Source of the DNA: Ptiloglossa arizonensis
Taxonomy: Eukaryota; Arthropoda; Insecta; Hymenoptera; Colletidae
Direction of reading: 5' to 3'
Assembly: GCF_051014685.1 (NCBI RefSeq)
Contig: NW_027478711.1
Location: 297,966 to 361,965, forward strand
DNA: 64,000 bases
Part shown: positions 22,201 through 37,200 of the stretch, piece by piece
Numbering within the stretch: position 1 is the first letter of the stretch
How the letters are laid out: each line of letters starts with the position of its first letter
Made by a program: the position numbers and the translations under genes
Notes under the pieces: model-generated
What the model saw: the letters and a program-made list of their open reading frames with translations, nothing else
Databases searched by the model: none
Told to the model about the DNA's origin: nothing

Positions 22201-25200
22201 TCAAGATCCCGCATCTCGCGAACGAATTGACCAAACCCAAAAATTCCTGTTGCGTCTGAAAGTAGAAACTCGCCCGATTACAAAGGTATGTGTATTTTTA
22301 CCGTAGGCCATTCTGTTTAAGCGTTTGGACCCGCCGAAGTGCGAAAAATATGTCGCCTTCTCAACCATTTCTTAGCTTCAAACTCCCGTATCTCGCGAAC
22401 GGTTTGACCAAACCCAAAAATTCCCGCTGCATCTGAAAGTAGAAACTCGCCCTATTACAACGGTATGTGTATTTTTCCCTAGGCCATTCTGGTGGAGCGT
22501 TTGGAGTAGCAGAAGTGCGAAAAAGTTGTTGTCTGCTCAACCATTTCTTAGTTTCAAACTCCCATATCACGCGAACGGTTTGACCAAACCCAAAATTCCT
22601 GCTGCGTCTGAAAGTAGAAACTCGCCCGACTACAACGGTATGTGTATTTTTTCCTTAGGCCATTCTGGTTAAGCGTTTGGAGCAGCAGAATTGCGAAAAA
22701 TTTGTTATCATTTCAACCATTTCTTAGATTCAAGCTCCCGTATCTCGCGAACGGTTTGACCAAACCCAAAAATTCCTTCTGTGTCTGAAAGTAGAAACTC
22801 GCCCGATTACAGCCGTATGCGTATTTTTTCCCTAGGACATTCTGGTTAAGCGTTTGGAGCAGCAGAATTGGGAAAAATTTGTTCTCTGCTCAACCATTTC
22901 TTAGCTTCAATCTCCCATATCTCGCAAACGGATTGTCCAAACCCAAAAATTCCTGTTGCGTATGAAAGTAGGAACTCGCCCAATTACAACGGTTCTTGTA
23001 TTTTTTCCCTTGGCCATTCTGGTTAAGCGTGTGGAGCAGCAGAATTGCAAAAAATTTGTTGCGTTATCAACCATTTCTTAGCTTCAAACTCCCATATCTC
23101 GCGAACGGATTGACCAAGCCCAAAAATTCCTCTTGCATTTGAAAGTAGATACTCGCCCGATTACAACGGCATGTGAATTTTTTTTCTAGGCCATTCTGGT
23201 TAAGCGTTTGGAGCAGCAGAATTGCGAAAAATGTGTTGCCTTCTCAACCATTTCTTTGCTTCAAACTCCCATATCTCGCGAACGGATTGACCAAACCCAA
23301 AAATTCCTGTTGCGTCTGAAAGTAGAAACTCGCCCGATTACAAAGGTATGTGTATTTTTTCCCTAGGCCATTCTGTTTAAGCATTTGGAGAAGCAGAATT
23401 GCGAAAAATTTGTTGCCTTCTCAACCTTTTCTTAGCTTCAAACTCCCATATCTCCCGAACGGATTGACCAAACCCAAAAATTCTGCTGCGTCTGAAAGAA
23501 GCTACTCGCCCGATTACAACGGTATGTGTATTTTTTGCCTAGGACATTCTGGTTACGCGTTTGGAGCAGCAGAAGTGCGCAAACGTTGTTGTCTTCTCAA
23601 CCATTTCTTAGCTTCAAACTCCCATATCTCGCGAACGGTTTGTCCAAACGCAAAAATTCCTGCTGCGTCTGAAAGTAGCAACTCGCCCGATTACAGCGGT
23701 GTGTGTATTTCTTCCCTAGGCCATTCTGGTTGAGCGTTTGGAGCAGCAGAATTGCGCAAAAGTTGTTGTCGTCTCAAACATTTCTTAGCTTCAAGCTCCC
23801 GTACCTCACGAACGAATTGACCAAACCCAAAAATTCCTGTTGCGCCTAAAAGTAGAAACTCGCCCGATTACAAAGGTATGTGTATTTTTTCCCTAGGCCA
23901 TTCTGTTTAAGCGTTTGGAGAAGCAGAATTGCGAAAAATTTGTTGCTTTCTCAACCTTTTCTTAGCTTCAAACTCCCATATCTCCCGAACGGATTGACCA
24001 AACCCAAAAATTCCTGTTCCGTCTGAAAGTAGAAACTCGCCCGATTACAAGGGTATGTGTATTTTTCCCTAGTCCGTTCCGTTTAAGCGTTTGGAGCAGC
24101 AGAAGTGCGAAAAAACTGTTGCCTTTTCAACCATTTCTTAGCTTCAAACTCCCATATCTCGCGAACGGTTTGACCGAACCCAAAAATTCCTGTTGCGTCT
24201 GAAAGTAGAAACTCGCCCGATCACAACGGTATTTGTATTTTTTCCCTAGGACACTCTGGTTAAGCGTTTGGAGCAGCAGAATTGCGCAAAAGTTGTTGTC
24301 TTCTCAACCATTTCTTAGCTTCAACCTCCCGTATCTCGCGAACGAATTGACCAAACCCAAAAATTCTTGTTTCGTCTAAAAGTAGAAACTCGCCCGATTA
24401 CAAAGGTATGTTAATTTTTTCCCTAGGCCATTCTGTTTAAGCGTTTGGAGCAGCAGAATTGCGAAAAGTTTGTTGCCTTCTCAACCAGTTCTTAGCTTCA
24501 AACTCCCATATCTCGCGAACGGATTGACCAAACCCAAAAATTCCTGTTCCGTCTGAAAGTAGAAACTCGCCCGATTACAAGGGTATGTGTATTTTTTCCT
24601 AGTCCATTCCGTTTAAGCGTTTGGAGCAGCAGAAGTGCGAAAAAACTGTTGCCTTTTCAACCATTTCTTAGCTTCAAACTCCCATATCTCGCGAACGGTT
24701 TGACCGAACCCAAAAATTCCTGTTGCGTCTGAAAGTAGAAACTCGCCCGATCACAACGGTATTTGTATTTTTTCCCTAGGACATTCTGGTTAAGCGTTTG
24801 GAGCAGCAGAATTGCGCGAAAGTTGTTGTCTTCTCAACCATTTCTTAGCTTCAACCTCCCGTATCTCGCGAACGAATTGACCAAACCCAAAAATTCTTGT
24901 TTCGTCTAAAAGTAGAAACTCGCCCGATTACAAAGGTATGTGTATTTTTTCCCTAGGCCATTCTGTTTAAGCGTTTGGAGCAGCAGAATTGCGAAAAATT
25001 TGTTGCCTTCTCAACCAGTTCTTAGCTTGAAACTCCCATATCTCGCGAACGGATTGACCAAACCCAAAAATTCCTCCTGCATCTGAATGTAGATACTCGC
25101 CAGATTACAACGGTAGCTGTATTTTTTCTCTAGGCCATCCTGTTTAAGCGCTTGGAGTAGCAGAAGTACGAAAAATTTGTTGCCTTCTCAACCATTTCTT

Positions 25201-25339
25201 AGATTCAAACTCCCATATCTCGCGAACGGATTGACCAAACCCAAAAATTCCTGTCCCGTCTGAAAGTAGAAACTCGCCCGATTACAAGGGTATGTGCATT
25301 TTCCCTAGTCCATTCTGTTTAAGCGTTTGGAGCAGCAGA

Positions 25340-26310
25340 ATTGCGAAAAATTTGTCGCCTTCTCAACCATTTCTTAGCTTCAAACTGCCGCATCTGGCGA
25401 ACGGTTCGACCAAACCCAAAAATTCCTGCTGCGTCTGAAAGTAGAAACTCGTCCGATTACAGCGGTATGTGTATTTTTTCCCTAGGACATTCTGGTTAAG
25501 CGTTTGGAGCAGCAGAATGGGGAATAATTTGTTGTCTGCTCAACCATTTCTAAGTTTCAAACTCCCATATCTCGCAAATGGAATGTCCAAACCCAAAAAT
25601 TCCTCCTGCATCTGAATGTATATACTCGCCCAATTACAACGGTAGCTGTATTTTCTCTCTAGGCCATTCTGGTTAAGCGTTTGGAGCAGCAGAAGTGCGA
25701 AAAATTTGTTGCCTTCTCAACCATTTCTTCGCTTCAAACCCCATATCTCGCGAACGGATTGACCAAACCCAAAAATTCCTCCTGCATCTGAAGGTAGGTA
25801 CTCGCCCGATTACAACGTTAGCTGTATTTTTTCTCCAGGCAAATCTGGTTAAGCGTTTGGAGCAGCAGAATTGCGCAAAATTTTTTCTCTTCTCAACCAT
25901 TCCTTAGCTTCAAGATCCCGCATCTCGCGAACGAATTGACCAAACCCAAAAATTCCTGTTGCGTCTGAAAGTAGAAACTCGCCCGATTACAAAGGTATGT
26001 GTATTTTTACCGTAGGCCATTCTGTTTAAGCGTTTGGACCCGCCGAAGTGCGAAAAATATGTCGCCTTCTCAACCATTTCTTAGCTTCAAACTCCCGTAT
26101 CTCGCGAACGGTTTGACCAAACCCAAAAATTCCCGCTGCATCTGAAAGTAGAAACTCGCCCTATTACAACGGTATGTGTATTTTTCCCTAGGCCATTCTG
26201 GTGGAGCGTTTGGAGTAGCAGAAGTGCGAAAAAGTTGTTGTCTGCTCAACCATTTCTTAGTTTCAAACTCCCATATCACGCGAACGGTTTGACCAAACCC
26301 AAAAATTCCT
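25340..26310. repeat. Satellite segment duplicated 8,125 bp away
   Basis: About 970 bp match about 33465-34435 (46 monomers). A less exact third copy of part of it lies at about 21960-22570. Confidence 0.75.
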
Positions 26311-26699
26311 GCTGCGTCTGAAAGTAGAAACTCGCCCGATTACAACCGTATGCGTATTTTTTCCCTAGGACATTCTGGTTAAGCGTTTGGAGCAGCAGAA
26401 TTGGGAAAAATTTGTTCTCTGCTCAACCATTTCTTAGTTTCAAACTCCCATATCACGCGAACGGTTTGACCAAACCCAAAAATTCCTGTTGCGTCTGAAA
26501 GTAGAAACTCGCCCGATTACAAAGGTATGTGTATTTTTTCCCTAGGCCATTCTGTTTAAGCGTTTGGAGAAGCAGAATTGCGAAAAATTTGTTGCCTTCT
26601 CAACCTTTTCTTAGCTTCAAACTCCCATATCTCCCGAACGGATTGACCAAACCCAAAAACTCTGCTGCGTCTGAAAGAAGCTACTCGCCCGATTACAAC

Positions 26700-28260
26700 G
26701 GTGTGTGTATTTCTTCCCTAGGCCATTCTGGTTGAGCGTTTGGAGCAGCAGAATTGCGCAAAAGTTGTTGTCGTCTCAACCATTTCTTAGCTTCAAGCTC
26801 CCGTATCTCACGAACGAATTGACCAAACCCAAAAATTCCGGTTGCGCCTGAAAGTAGAAACTCGCCCGCTTACAAAGGTATGTGTATTTTTTCCCTAGGA
26901 CATTCTGGTTAAGCGTTTGGAGCAGCAGAAGTTCGCAAAAGTTGTTGTCTTCTCAACCACTTCTTAGCCTCAAGCTCCTGTATCTCGCGAACGGATTGAC
27001 CAACCCCAAAAATTCCTGCTGCGTCTGAAAGCAGAAACTCGCCCGATTACAGCGGTGTGTATATTTCTTCCCTAGGCCATTCTGGTTTAGCGTTTGGAGC
27101 AGCAGAAGTGCGCAAAAGTTGTTGTCTTCTCAACCATTTCTTAGCTTCAAGCTCCCGTATCTCGCGAACGAATTGACCAAACCCAAAAATTCCTGTTGCG
27201 TCTGAAAGTAGAAACTCGCCCGATTACAAAGGTATGTGTATTTTTTCCATAGGCCATTCTGTTTAAGCGTTCGGAGCAGCAGAAGTGCGTAAAATTTGTC
27301 GCCTTCTCAACCATTTCTTAGCTTCAAACTCCCGTACCTCGCGAACGGTTTGACCAAACCCAAAAATTCGTTCTGCGTCTGAAAGTAGAAACTCGCCCGA
27401 TTACAAAGGTATGTGTATTTCTTCCCTAGGCCACTCTGGTTGAGCGTTTGGAGCAGCAGAATTGCGCAAAAGTTGTTGTCTTCTCAAGCATTTCTTAGAT
27501 TCAAGCTCCCGTATCTCGCGAGCGGTTTGACCAAACCCAAAAATTCCTTCTGCGTCTGAAAGTAGAAACTCGCCCGATTACAACGGTATGTGTATTTTTT
27601 TCTAGGCCACTCTGGTTAAGCGTTTAGAGCAGCAGAACTGCGAAAAATGTGTTGCCTTCTCAACCACTTCTTAGCTTCAAACTCCCATATCTCGCGAACG
27701 GATTGACCGAACCTAAATATTCCTGTTGCCTCTGAAAGTAGAAACTCGCCCGATTACAACGGTATGTGTATTTTCTCCCTAGGACATTCAGGTTAAGCGT
27801 TTGGAGCAGCAGAATGGGGAATAAATTGTTGTCCGCTCAACCATTTCTTAGCTTCAAACTCCCATATCTCGCAAACGGATTGTCCAAACCCAAAAATTCC
27901 TGTTGCGTATGAAAGTAGAAACTCGCCCAATTACAACGGTTTTTGTATTTTTTCCCTAGGACATTCTGGTTAAGCGTTTGGAGCAGCAGAATTTCGCAAA
28001 ATTTGTTGCCTTCTCAACCATTTCTTAGCTTCAAACTCCCATATCTCCCGAACGGATTGACCAAACCCAAAAATTCTGCTGCGTCTGAAAGTAGCAACTC
28101 GCCCGATTACAAAGGTATGTGTATTTTTTGCCTAGGACATTCTGGTTACGCGTTTGGAGCGGCAGAAGTGCGCAAACGTTGTTGTCTTCTCAACCATTTC
28201 TTAGCTTCAAACTCCCATATCTCGCGAACGGTTTGTCCAAACGCAAAAATTCCTGCAGCG
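26700..28260. repeat. Satellite segment present in three copies
   Basis: About 1.55 kb is repeated at about 34470-36030 (shift 7,772 bp) and about 36770-38320 (a further 2,298 bp). All three share the AACCTAAATATTCC and GGAATAAATTG variants. Confidence 0.75.
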
Positions 28261-31200
28261 TCTGAAAGTAGCAACTCGCCCGATTACAGCGGTGTGTGTA
28301 TTTCTTCCCTAGGCCATTCTGGTTGAGCGTTTGGAGCAGCAGAATTGCGCAAAAGTTGTTGTCGTCTCAACCATTTCTTAGCTTCAAGCTCCCGTATCTC
28401 ACGAACGAATTGACCAAACCCAAAAATTCCTGTTGCGCCTGAAAGTAGAAACTCGCCCGCTTACAAAGGTATGTGTATTTTTTCCCTAGGACATTCTGGT
28501 TAAGCGTTTGGAGCAGCAGAAGTTCGCAAAAGTTGTTGTCTTCTCAACCACTTCTTAGCCTCAAGCTCCTGTATCTCGCGAACGGATTGACCAACCCCAA
28601 AAATTCCTGCTGCGTCTGAAAGCAGAAACTCGCCCGATTACAGCGGTGTGTATATTTCTTCCCTAGGCCATTCTGGTTTAGCGTGTGGAGCAGCAGAAGT
28701 GCGCAAAAGTTGTTGTCTTCTCAACCATTTCTTAGCTTCAACCTCCCGTATCTCGCGAACGAATTGGCCAAACCCAAAAATTCTTGTTTCGTCTAAAAGT
28801 AGAAACTCGCCCGATTACAAAGGTATGTGTATTTTTTCCCTAGGCCATTCTGTTTAAGCGTTTGGAGCAGCAGAATTGCGAAAAATTTGTTGCCTTCTCA
28901 ACCAGTACTTAGCTTCAAACTCCCATATCTCGCGAACGGATTGACCAAACCCAAAAATTCCTCCTGCATCTGAATGTAGATACTCGCCAGATTACAACGG
29001 TAGCTGTATTTTTTCTCTAGGCCATTCTGTTTAAGCGCTTGGAGTAGCAGAAGTACGAAAAATTTGTTGCCTTCTCAACCATTTCTTAGATTCAAACTCC
29101 CGTATCTCGCGAACCAATTGACCAAGCCCAAAAATTCCTGTTGCGTCTGAAAGTAGAAACGCGCCCGATCAGAACGGTATTTGTATTTTTTCCCTAGGAC
29201 ATTCTGGATAAGCGTTTTGAGCAGCAGAATGGGGAATAATTTGTTGTCTGCTCAACCATTTCTTAGCTTCAAACTCCCATATCTCGCAAATGGATTGCCC
29301 AAACCCAAAAATTCCTGTTGCGTGTGAAAGTTGAAACTCGCCCAATTACAACGGTTTTTGTATTTTTTCCCTAGTACATTCTGGTTAAGCGTTTGGAGCA
29401 GCAGAAGTGCGCAAAAGTTCTTGTCTCCTCAACCATTTCTTAGCCTCAAGCTCCTGTATCTCGCGAACGGATTGACCAAACCCAAAAATTCCTGTTTCGT
29501 CTGAAAGTAGAAACTCGCCCGATTACAAAGGTGTGTGTATTTTTTCCCTAGGCCATTCTGTTTAAGCGTTTGACTAGCAGAATTGCGATAAATTTGTTGC
29601 CTTCTCAACCATTTCTTAGATTCAAACTCCCATATCTCGCGAACGGATTGACCAAACCCAAAAATTCCTGTTCCGTCTGAAAGTAGAATCTCGCCCGATT
29701 ACAAGGGTATGTGTATTTTTTCCTAGTCCATTCCGTTTAAGCGTTTGGAGCAGCAGAAGTGCGAAAAAACTGTTACTTTTTCAACCATTTCTTAGCTTCA
29801 AACACCCATATCTCGCGAACGGTTTGACCGAACCCAAAAATTCCTGTTGCGTCTGAAAGTAGAAACTCGCCCGATCGCAACGGTATTTGTATTTTTTCCC
29901 TAGGACATTCTGGTTAAGCGTTTGGAGCAGCAGAATTGCGCAAAAGTTGTTGTCTTCTCAACCATTTCTTAGCTTCAACCTCCCGTATCTCGCGAACGAA
30001 TTGACCAAACCCAAAAATTCTTGTTTCGTCTAAAAGTAGAAACTCGCCCGATTACAAAGGTATGTGTATTTTTTCCCTAGGCCAGTCTGTTTAAGCGTTT
30101 GGAGCAGCAGAATTGCGAAAAATTTGTTGCCTTCTCAACCAGTTCTTAGCTTCAAACTCCCATATCTCGCGAACGGATTGACCAAACCCAAAAATTCCTC
30201 CTGCATCTGAATGTAGATACTCGCCAGATTACAACGGTAGCTGTATTTTTTCTCTAGGCCATTCTGTTTAAGCGCTTGGAGTAGCAGAAGTACGAAAAAT
30301 TTGTTGCCTTCTCAACCATTTCTTAGATTCAAACTCCCATATCTCGCGAACGGATTGACCAAACCCAAAAATTCCTGTTGCGTCTGAAAGTAGATACTCG
30401 CCCGATTACAAAGGTATGTGTATTTTTTCCCTAGGCCATTCTGTTTAAGCGTTTGGGAAGCAGAATTGCGGAAAATTTGTCGCCTTCTCAACTATTTCTT
30501 AGCTTCAAACTCCCATATCTCGCGAACGGATTGACCAAGCCCAAAAGTTCCTCATGCATCTGAAAGTAGATACTCGCCCGATTACAACGGCATGTGAATT
30601 TTTTTTCTAGGCCATTCTGGTTAAGCGTTTGGAGCAGCAGAATTGCGAAAAATGTGTTGCCTTCTCAACCATTTCTTAGATTCAAACTCCCATATCTCGC
30701 GAACGGATTGACCAAACCCAAAAATTCCTGTTCCGTCTGAAAGTAGAAACTCGCCCGATTACAAGGGTATGTGTATTTTTCCCTAGTCCATTCCGTTTAA
30801 GCGTTTGGAGCAGCAGAAGTGCGAAAAAACTGTTGCCTTTTCAACCATTTCTTAGCTTCAAACTCCCGTATCTCGCGAACGGTTTGACCGAACCCAAAAA
30901 TTCCTGTTGCGTCTGAAAGTAGAAACTCGCCCGATCACAACAGCATTTGTATTTTTTCCCTAGGACATACTGGTTAAGCGTTTGGAGCAGCAGAATTGCG
31001 CAAAAGTTGTTGTCTTCTCAACCATTTCTTAGCTTCAACCTCCCGTATCTCGCGAACGGTCTGACCAAACCCAAAAATTCCTTCTGCGTCTGAAAGTAGA
31101 AACTCGCCCTATTACAAAGGTATGTGTATTTTTTCCCTAGGCCATGCAGGTTAAGCATTTGGAGCAGCAGACGTGCGAAAAATTTGTTGCCTTCTCAACC

Positions 31201-34200
31201 ATTTCTTAGCGTCAAACTCCCATATCTCCCGAACGGATTGACCAAACCCAAAAATTCTGCTGCGTCTGAAAGTAGCTACTCGCCCGATTACAACGGCATG
31301 TGTATTTTTTGCCTAGGACATTCTGGATAAGCGTTTTGAGCAGCAGAAGTGCGCAAAAGTTGTTGTCTCCTCAACCATTTCTTAGCCTCAAGCTCCTGTA
31401 TCTCGCGAACGGATTGACCAAACCCAAAAATTCCTGCTGCGTCTGAAAGTAGCAACCCGCCCAATTACAACGGTTTTTGTATTTTTTCCCTTGGCCATTC
31501 TGGTTAAGCGTGTGGAGCAGCAGAATTGCAAAAAATTTGTTGCGTTATCAACGATTTCTTAGCTTCAAACTCCCATATCTCGCGAACGGATTGACCAAGC
31601 CCAAAAATTCCTCTTGCATCTGAAAGTAGATACTCGCCCGATTACAACGGCATGTGAATTTTTTTATAGGCCATTCTGGTTAAGCGTTTGGAGCAGCAGA
31701 ATTGCGAAAAATGTGTTGCCTTCTCAACCATTTCTTAGCTTCAAACTCCCATATCTCGCGAACGGATTGACCAAACCCAAAAATTCCTGTTGCGTCTGAA
31801 AGTAGAAACTCGCCCGATTACAAAGGTATGTGTATTTTTTCCCTAGGCCATTCTGTTTAAGCGTTTGGGAAGCAGAATTGCGGAAAATTTGTCGCCTTCT
31901 CAACCGCTTCATAGCTTCAAACTCCCATATCCCGCGAAAGGATTGACCAAACACAAAAATTCCTAATGCATTTGAAAGTAGAAAGTCGCCCGATTACAAA
32001 GGTATGTGTATTTTTTCCCTAGGCCATTCTGGTTAAGCATTTGGAGCAGCAGACATGCGAAAAATTTGTTGCCTTCTCAACCATTTCTTAGCTTCAAACT
32101 CCCATATCTCGCGAACGGTTTGTCCAAACGCAAAAATTCCTGCTGCGTCTGAAAGTAGCAACTCGCCCGATTACAGCGGTGTGTGTATTTCTTCCCTAGG
32201 CCATTCTGGTTGAGCGTTTGGAGCAGCAGAATTGCGCAAAAGTTGTTGTCGTCTCAACCATTTCTTAGCTTCAAGCTCCCGTATCTCGCGAACGAATTGA
32301 CCAAACCAAAAATTCCTCCTGCATCTGAATGTATATACTCGCCCGATTACAAAGGTATGTGTATTTTTTCCCTAGGCCATTCTGGTTAAGAATATGGAGC
32401 AGCAGAAGTGCGAAAAATTTGTTGCCTTCTCAACCATTTCTTGGCTTCAAACCCCATATCTCGCGTACGGATTGTCCAAACCCAAAAATTCCTGTTGCGT
32501 ATGAAAGTAGAAACTCGACCAATTACAACGGTTTTTGTATTTTTTCCCTTGGCCATTCTGGTTAAGCGTGTGGAGCAGCAGAATTGCAAAAAATTTGTTG
32601 CGTTATCAACCATTTCTTAGCTTCAAACTCCCATATCTCGCGAACTGATTGACCAAACCCAAAAATTCCTGTTGCGTCTGAAAGTAGAAACTCGCCCGAT
32701 TACAAAGGTATGTGTATTTTTTCCCTAGGCCATTCTGTTTAAGCGTTTGGGAAGCAGAATTGCGGAAAATTTGTCGCCTTCTCAACTATTTCTTAGCTTC
32801 AAACTCCCATATCTCGCGAACTGATTGACCAAACCCAAAAATTCCTGTTGCGTCTGAAAGTAGAAACTCGCCCGATTACAAAGGTATGTGTATTTTTTCC
32901 CTAGGCCATTCTGTTTAAGCGTTTGGGAAGCAGAATTACGGAAAATTTGTCGCCTTCTCAACTATTTCTTAGCTTCAAACTCCCGTACCTCGCGAACGGT
33001 TTGACCAAACCCAAAAATTCCTTCTGCGTCTGAAAGTAGTAACTCGCCCTATTAAATAGGTATGTGTATTTTTCCTTAGTCCATTCCGTTTAAGCGTTTG
33101 GAGCAGCAGAAGTGCGAAAAAACTGTTGCCTTTTCAACCATTTCTTAGCTTCAAACTCCCATATCTCGCGAACGGTTTGACCGAACCCAAAAATTCCTGT
33201 TGCGTCTGAAAGTAGAAACTCGCCCGATCACAACGGTATTTGTATTTTTTCCCTAGGACATTCTGGTTAAGCGTTTGGAGCAGCAGAATTGCGAAAAATT
33301 TGTTGCCTTCTCAACCATTTCTTAGATTCAAACTCCCATATCTCGCGAACGGATTGACCAAACCCAAAAATTCCTGTTCCGTCTGAAAGTAGAAACTCGT
33401 CCGATTACAGCGGTATGTGTATTTTTTCCCTAGGACATTCTGGTTAAGCGTTTGGAGCAGCAGAATTGCGAAAAATTTGTCGCCTTCTCAACCATTTCTT
33501 AGCTTCAAACTGCCGCATCTGGCGAACGGTTCGACCAAACCCAAAAATTCCTGCTGCGTCTGAAAGTAGAAACTCGTCCGATTACAGCGGTATGTGTATT
33601 TTTTCCCTAGGACATTCTGGTTAAGCGTTTGGAGCAGCAGAATGGGGAATAATTTGTTGTCTGCTCAACCATTTCTAAGTTTCAAACTCCCATATCTCGC
33701 AAATGGAATGTCCAAACCCAAAAATTCCTCCTGCATCTGAATGTATATACTCACCCAATTACAACGGTAGCTGTATTTTCTCTCTAGGCCATTCTGGTTA
33801 AGCGTTTGGAGCAGCAGAAGTGCGAAAAATTTGTTGCCTTCTCAACCATTTCTTCGCTTCAAACCCCATATCTCGCGAACGGATTGACCAAACCCAAAAA
33901 TTCCTCCTGCATCTGAAGGTAGGTACTCGCCCGATTACAACGTTAGCTGTATTTTTTCTCCAGGCAAATCTGGTTAAGCGTTTGGAGCAGCAGAATTGCG
34001 CAAAATTTTTTCTCTTCTCAACCATTCCTTAGCTTCAAGATCCCGCATCTCGCGAACGAATTGACCAAACCCAAAAATTCCTGTTGCGTCTGAAAGTAGA
34101 AACTCGCCCGATTACAAAGGTATGTGTATTTTTACCGTAGGCCATTCTGTTTAAGCGTTTGGACCCGCCGAAGTGCGAAAAATATGTCGCCTTCTCAACC

Positions 34201-37200
34201 ATTTCTTAGCTTCAAACTCCCGTATCTCGCGAACGGTTTGACCAAACCCAAAAATTCCCGCTGCATCTGAAAGTAGAAACTCGCCCTATTACAACGGTAT
34301 GTGTATTTTTCCCTAGGCCATTCTGGTGGAGCGTTTGGAGTAGCAGAAGTGCGAAAAAGTTGTTGTCTGCTCAACCATTTCTTAGTTTCAAACTCCCATA
34401 TCACGCGAACGGTTTGACCAAACCCAAAAATTCCTGCTGCGTCTGAAAGTAGCAACTCGCCCGATTACAGCGGTGTGTGTATTTCTTCCCTAGGCCATTC
34501 TGGTTGAGCGTTTGGAGCAGCAGAATTGCGCAAAAGTTGTTGTCGTCTCAACCATTTCTTAGCTTCAAGCTCCCGTATCTCACGAACGAATTGACCAAAC
34601 CCAAAAATTCCTGTTGCGCCTGAAAGTAGAAACTCGCCCGCTTACAAAGGTATGTGTATTTTTTCCCTAGGACATTCTGGTTAAGCGTTTGGAGCAGCAG
34701 AAGTTCGCAAAAGTTGTTGTCTTCTCAACCACTTCTTAGCCTCAAGCTCCTGTATCTCGCGAACGGATTGACCAACCCCAAAAATTCCTGCTGCGTCTGA
34801 AAGCAGAAACTCGCCCGATTACAGCGGTGTGTATATTTCTTCCCTAGGCCATTCTGGTTTAGCGTTTGGAGCAGCAGAAGTGCGCAAAAGTTGTTGTCTT
34901 CTCAACCATTTCTTAGCTTCAAGCTCCCGTATCTCGCGAACGAATTGACCAAACCCAAAAATTCCTGTTGCGTCTGAAAGTAGAAACTCGCCCGATTACA
35001 AAGGTATGTGTATTTTTTCCCTAGGCCATTCTGTTTAAGCGTTCGGAGCAGCAGAAGTGCGTAAAATTTGTCGCCTTCTCAACCATTTCTTAGCTTCAAA
35101 CTCCCGTACCTCGCGAACGGTTTGACCAAACCCAAAAATTCGTTCTGCGTCTGAAAGTAGAAACTCGCCCGATTACAAAGGTATGTGTATTTCTTCCCTA
35201 GGCCACTCTGGTTGAGCGTTTGGAGCAGCAGAATTGCGCAAAAGTTGTTGTCTTCTCAAGCATTTCTTAGATTCAAGCTCCCGTATCTCGCGAGCGGTTT
35301 GACCAAACCCAAAAATTCCTTCTGCGTCTGAAAGTAGAAACTCGCCCGATTACAACGGTATGTGTATTTTTTTCTAGGCCACTCTGGTTAAGCGTTTAGA
35401 GCAGCAGAACTGCGAAAAATGTGTTGCCTTCTCAACCACTTCTTAGCTTCAAACTCCCATATCTCGCGAACGGATTGACCGAACCTAAATATTCCTGTTG
35501 CCTCTGAAAGTAGAAACTCGCCCGATTACAACGGTATGTGTATTTTCTCCCTAGGACATTCAGGTTAAGCGTTTGGAGAAGCAGAATGGGGAATAAATTG
35601 TTGTCCGCTCAACCATTTCTTAGCTTCAAACTCCCATATCTCGCAAACGGATTGTCCAAACCCAAAAATTCCTGTTGCGTATGAAAGTAGAAACTCGCCC
35701 AATTACAACGGTTTTTGTATTTTTTCCCTAGGACATTCTGGTTAAGCGTTTGGAGCAGCAGAATTTCGCAAAATTTGTTGCCTTCTCAACCATTTCTTAG
35801 CTTCAAACTCCCATATCTCCCGAACGGATTGACCAAACCCAAAAATTCTGCTGCGTCTGAAAGTAGCAACTCGCCCGATTACAAAGGTATGTGTATTTTT
35901 TGCCTAGGACATTCTGGTTACGCGTTTGGAGCGGCAGAAGTGCGCAAACGTTGTTGTCTTCTCAACCATTTCTTAGCTTCAAACTCCCATATCTCGCGAA
36001 CGGTTTGTCCAAACGCAAAAATTCCTGTTGCGTCTGAAAGTAGAAACTCGCCCGATTACAAAGGTATGTGTATTTTTACCCTAGGCCATTCTGTTTAAGC
36101 GTTTGGAGCAGTAGAATTGCGAAAAATTTGTCGCCTTCTCAACCATTTCTTAGCTTCAAACTCCCATATCTCGCGAACGGTTTGTCCAAACGCAAAAATT
36201 CCTGCTGCGTCTGAAAGTAGAAACTCGCCCGATTACAGCGGTGTGTGTATTTCTTCCCTAGGCCATTCTGGTTAAGCATTTGGAGCAGCAGATTTGCGAA
36301 AAATTTGTTATCATTTCAACCATTTCTTAGATTCAAGCTCCCGTATCTCGCGCACGGTTTGACCAAACCCAAAAATTCCTGTTGCGTCTGAAAGTAGAAA
36401 CTCGCCCGATTACAAAGGTATGTGTATTTTTTCCCTAGGCCATTCTGTTTAAGCGTTTGGAGAAGCAGAATTGCGAAAAATTTGTTGCCTTCTCAACCTT
36501 TTCTTAGCTTCAAACTCCCATATCTCCCGAACGGATTGACCAAACCCAAAAATTCTGCTGCGTCTGAAAGAAGCTACTCGCCCGATTACAACGGTATGTG
36601 TATTTTTTGACTAGGACATTCTGGTTACGCGTTTGGAGCAGCAGAAGTGCGCAAACGTTGTTGTCTTCTCAACCATTTCTTAGCTTCAAACTCCCATATC
36701 TCGCGAACGGTTTGTCCAAACGCAAAAATTCCTGCAGCGTCTGAAAGTAGCAACTCGCCCGATTACAGCGGTGTGTGTATTTCTTCCCTAGGCCATTCTG
36801 GTTGAGCGTTTGGAGCAGCAGAATTGCGCAAAAGTTGTTGTCGTCTCAACCATTTCTTAGCTTCAAGCTCCCGTATCTCACGAACGAATTGACCAAACCC
36901 AAAAATTCCTGTTGCGCCTGAAAGTAGAAACTCGCCCGCTTACAAAGGTATGTGTATTTTTTCCCTAGGACATTCTGGTTAAGCGTTTGGAGCAGCAGAA
37001 GTTCGCAAAAGTTGTTGTCTTCTCAACCACTTCTTAGCCTCAAGCTCCTGTATCTCGCGAACGGATTGACCAACCCCAAAAATTCCTGCTGCGTCTGAAA
37101 GCAGAAACTCGCCCGATTACAGCGGTGTGTATATTTCTTCCCTAGGCCATTCTGGTTTAGCGTGTGGAGCAGCAGAAGTGCGCAAAAGTTGTTGTCTTCT

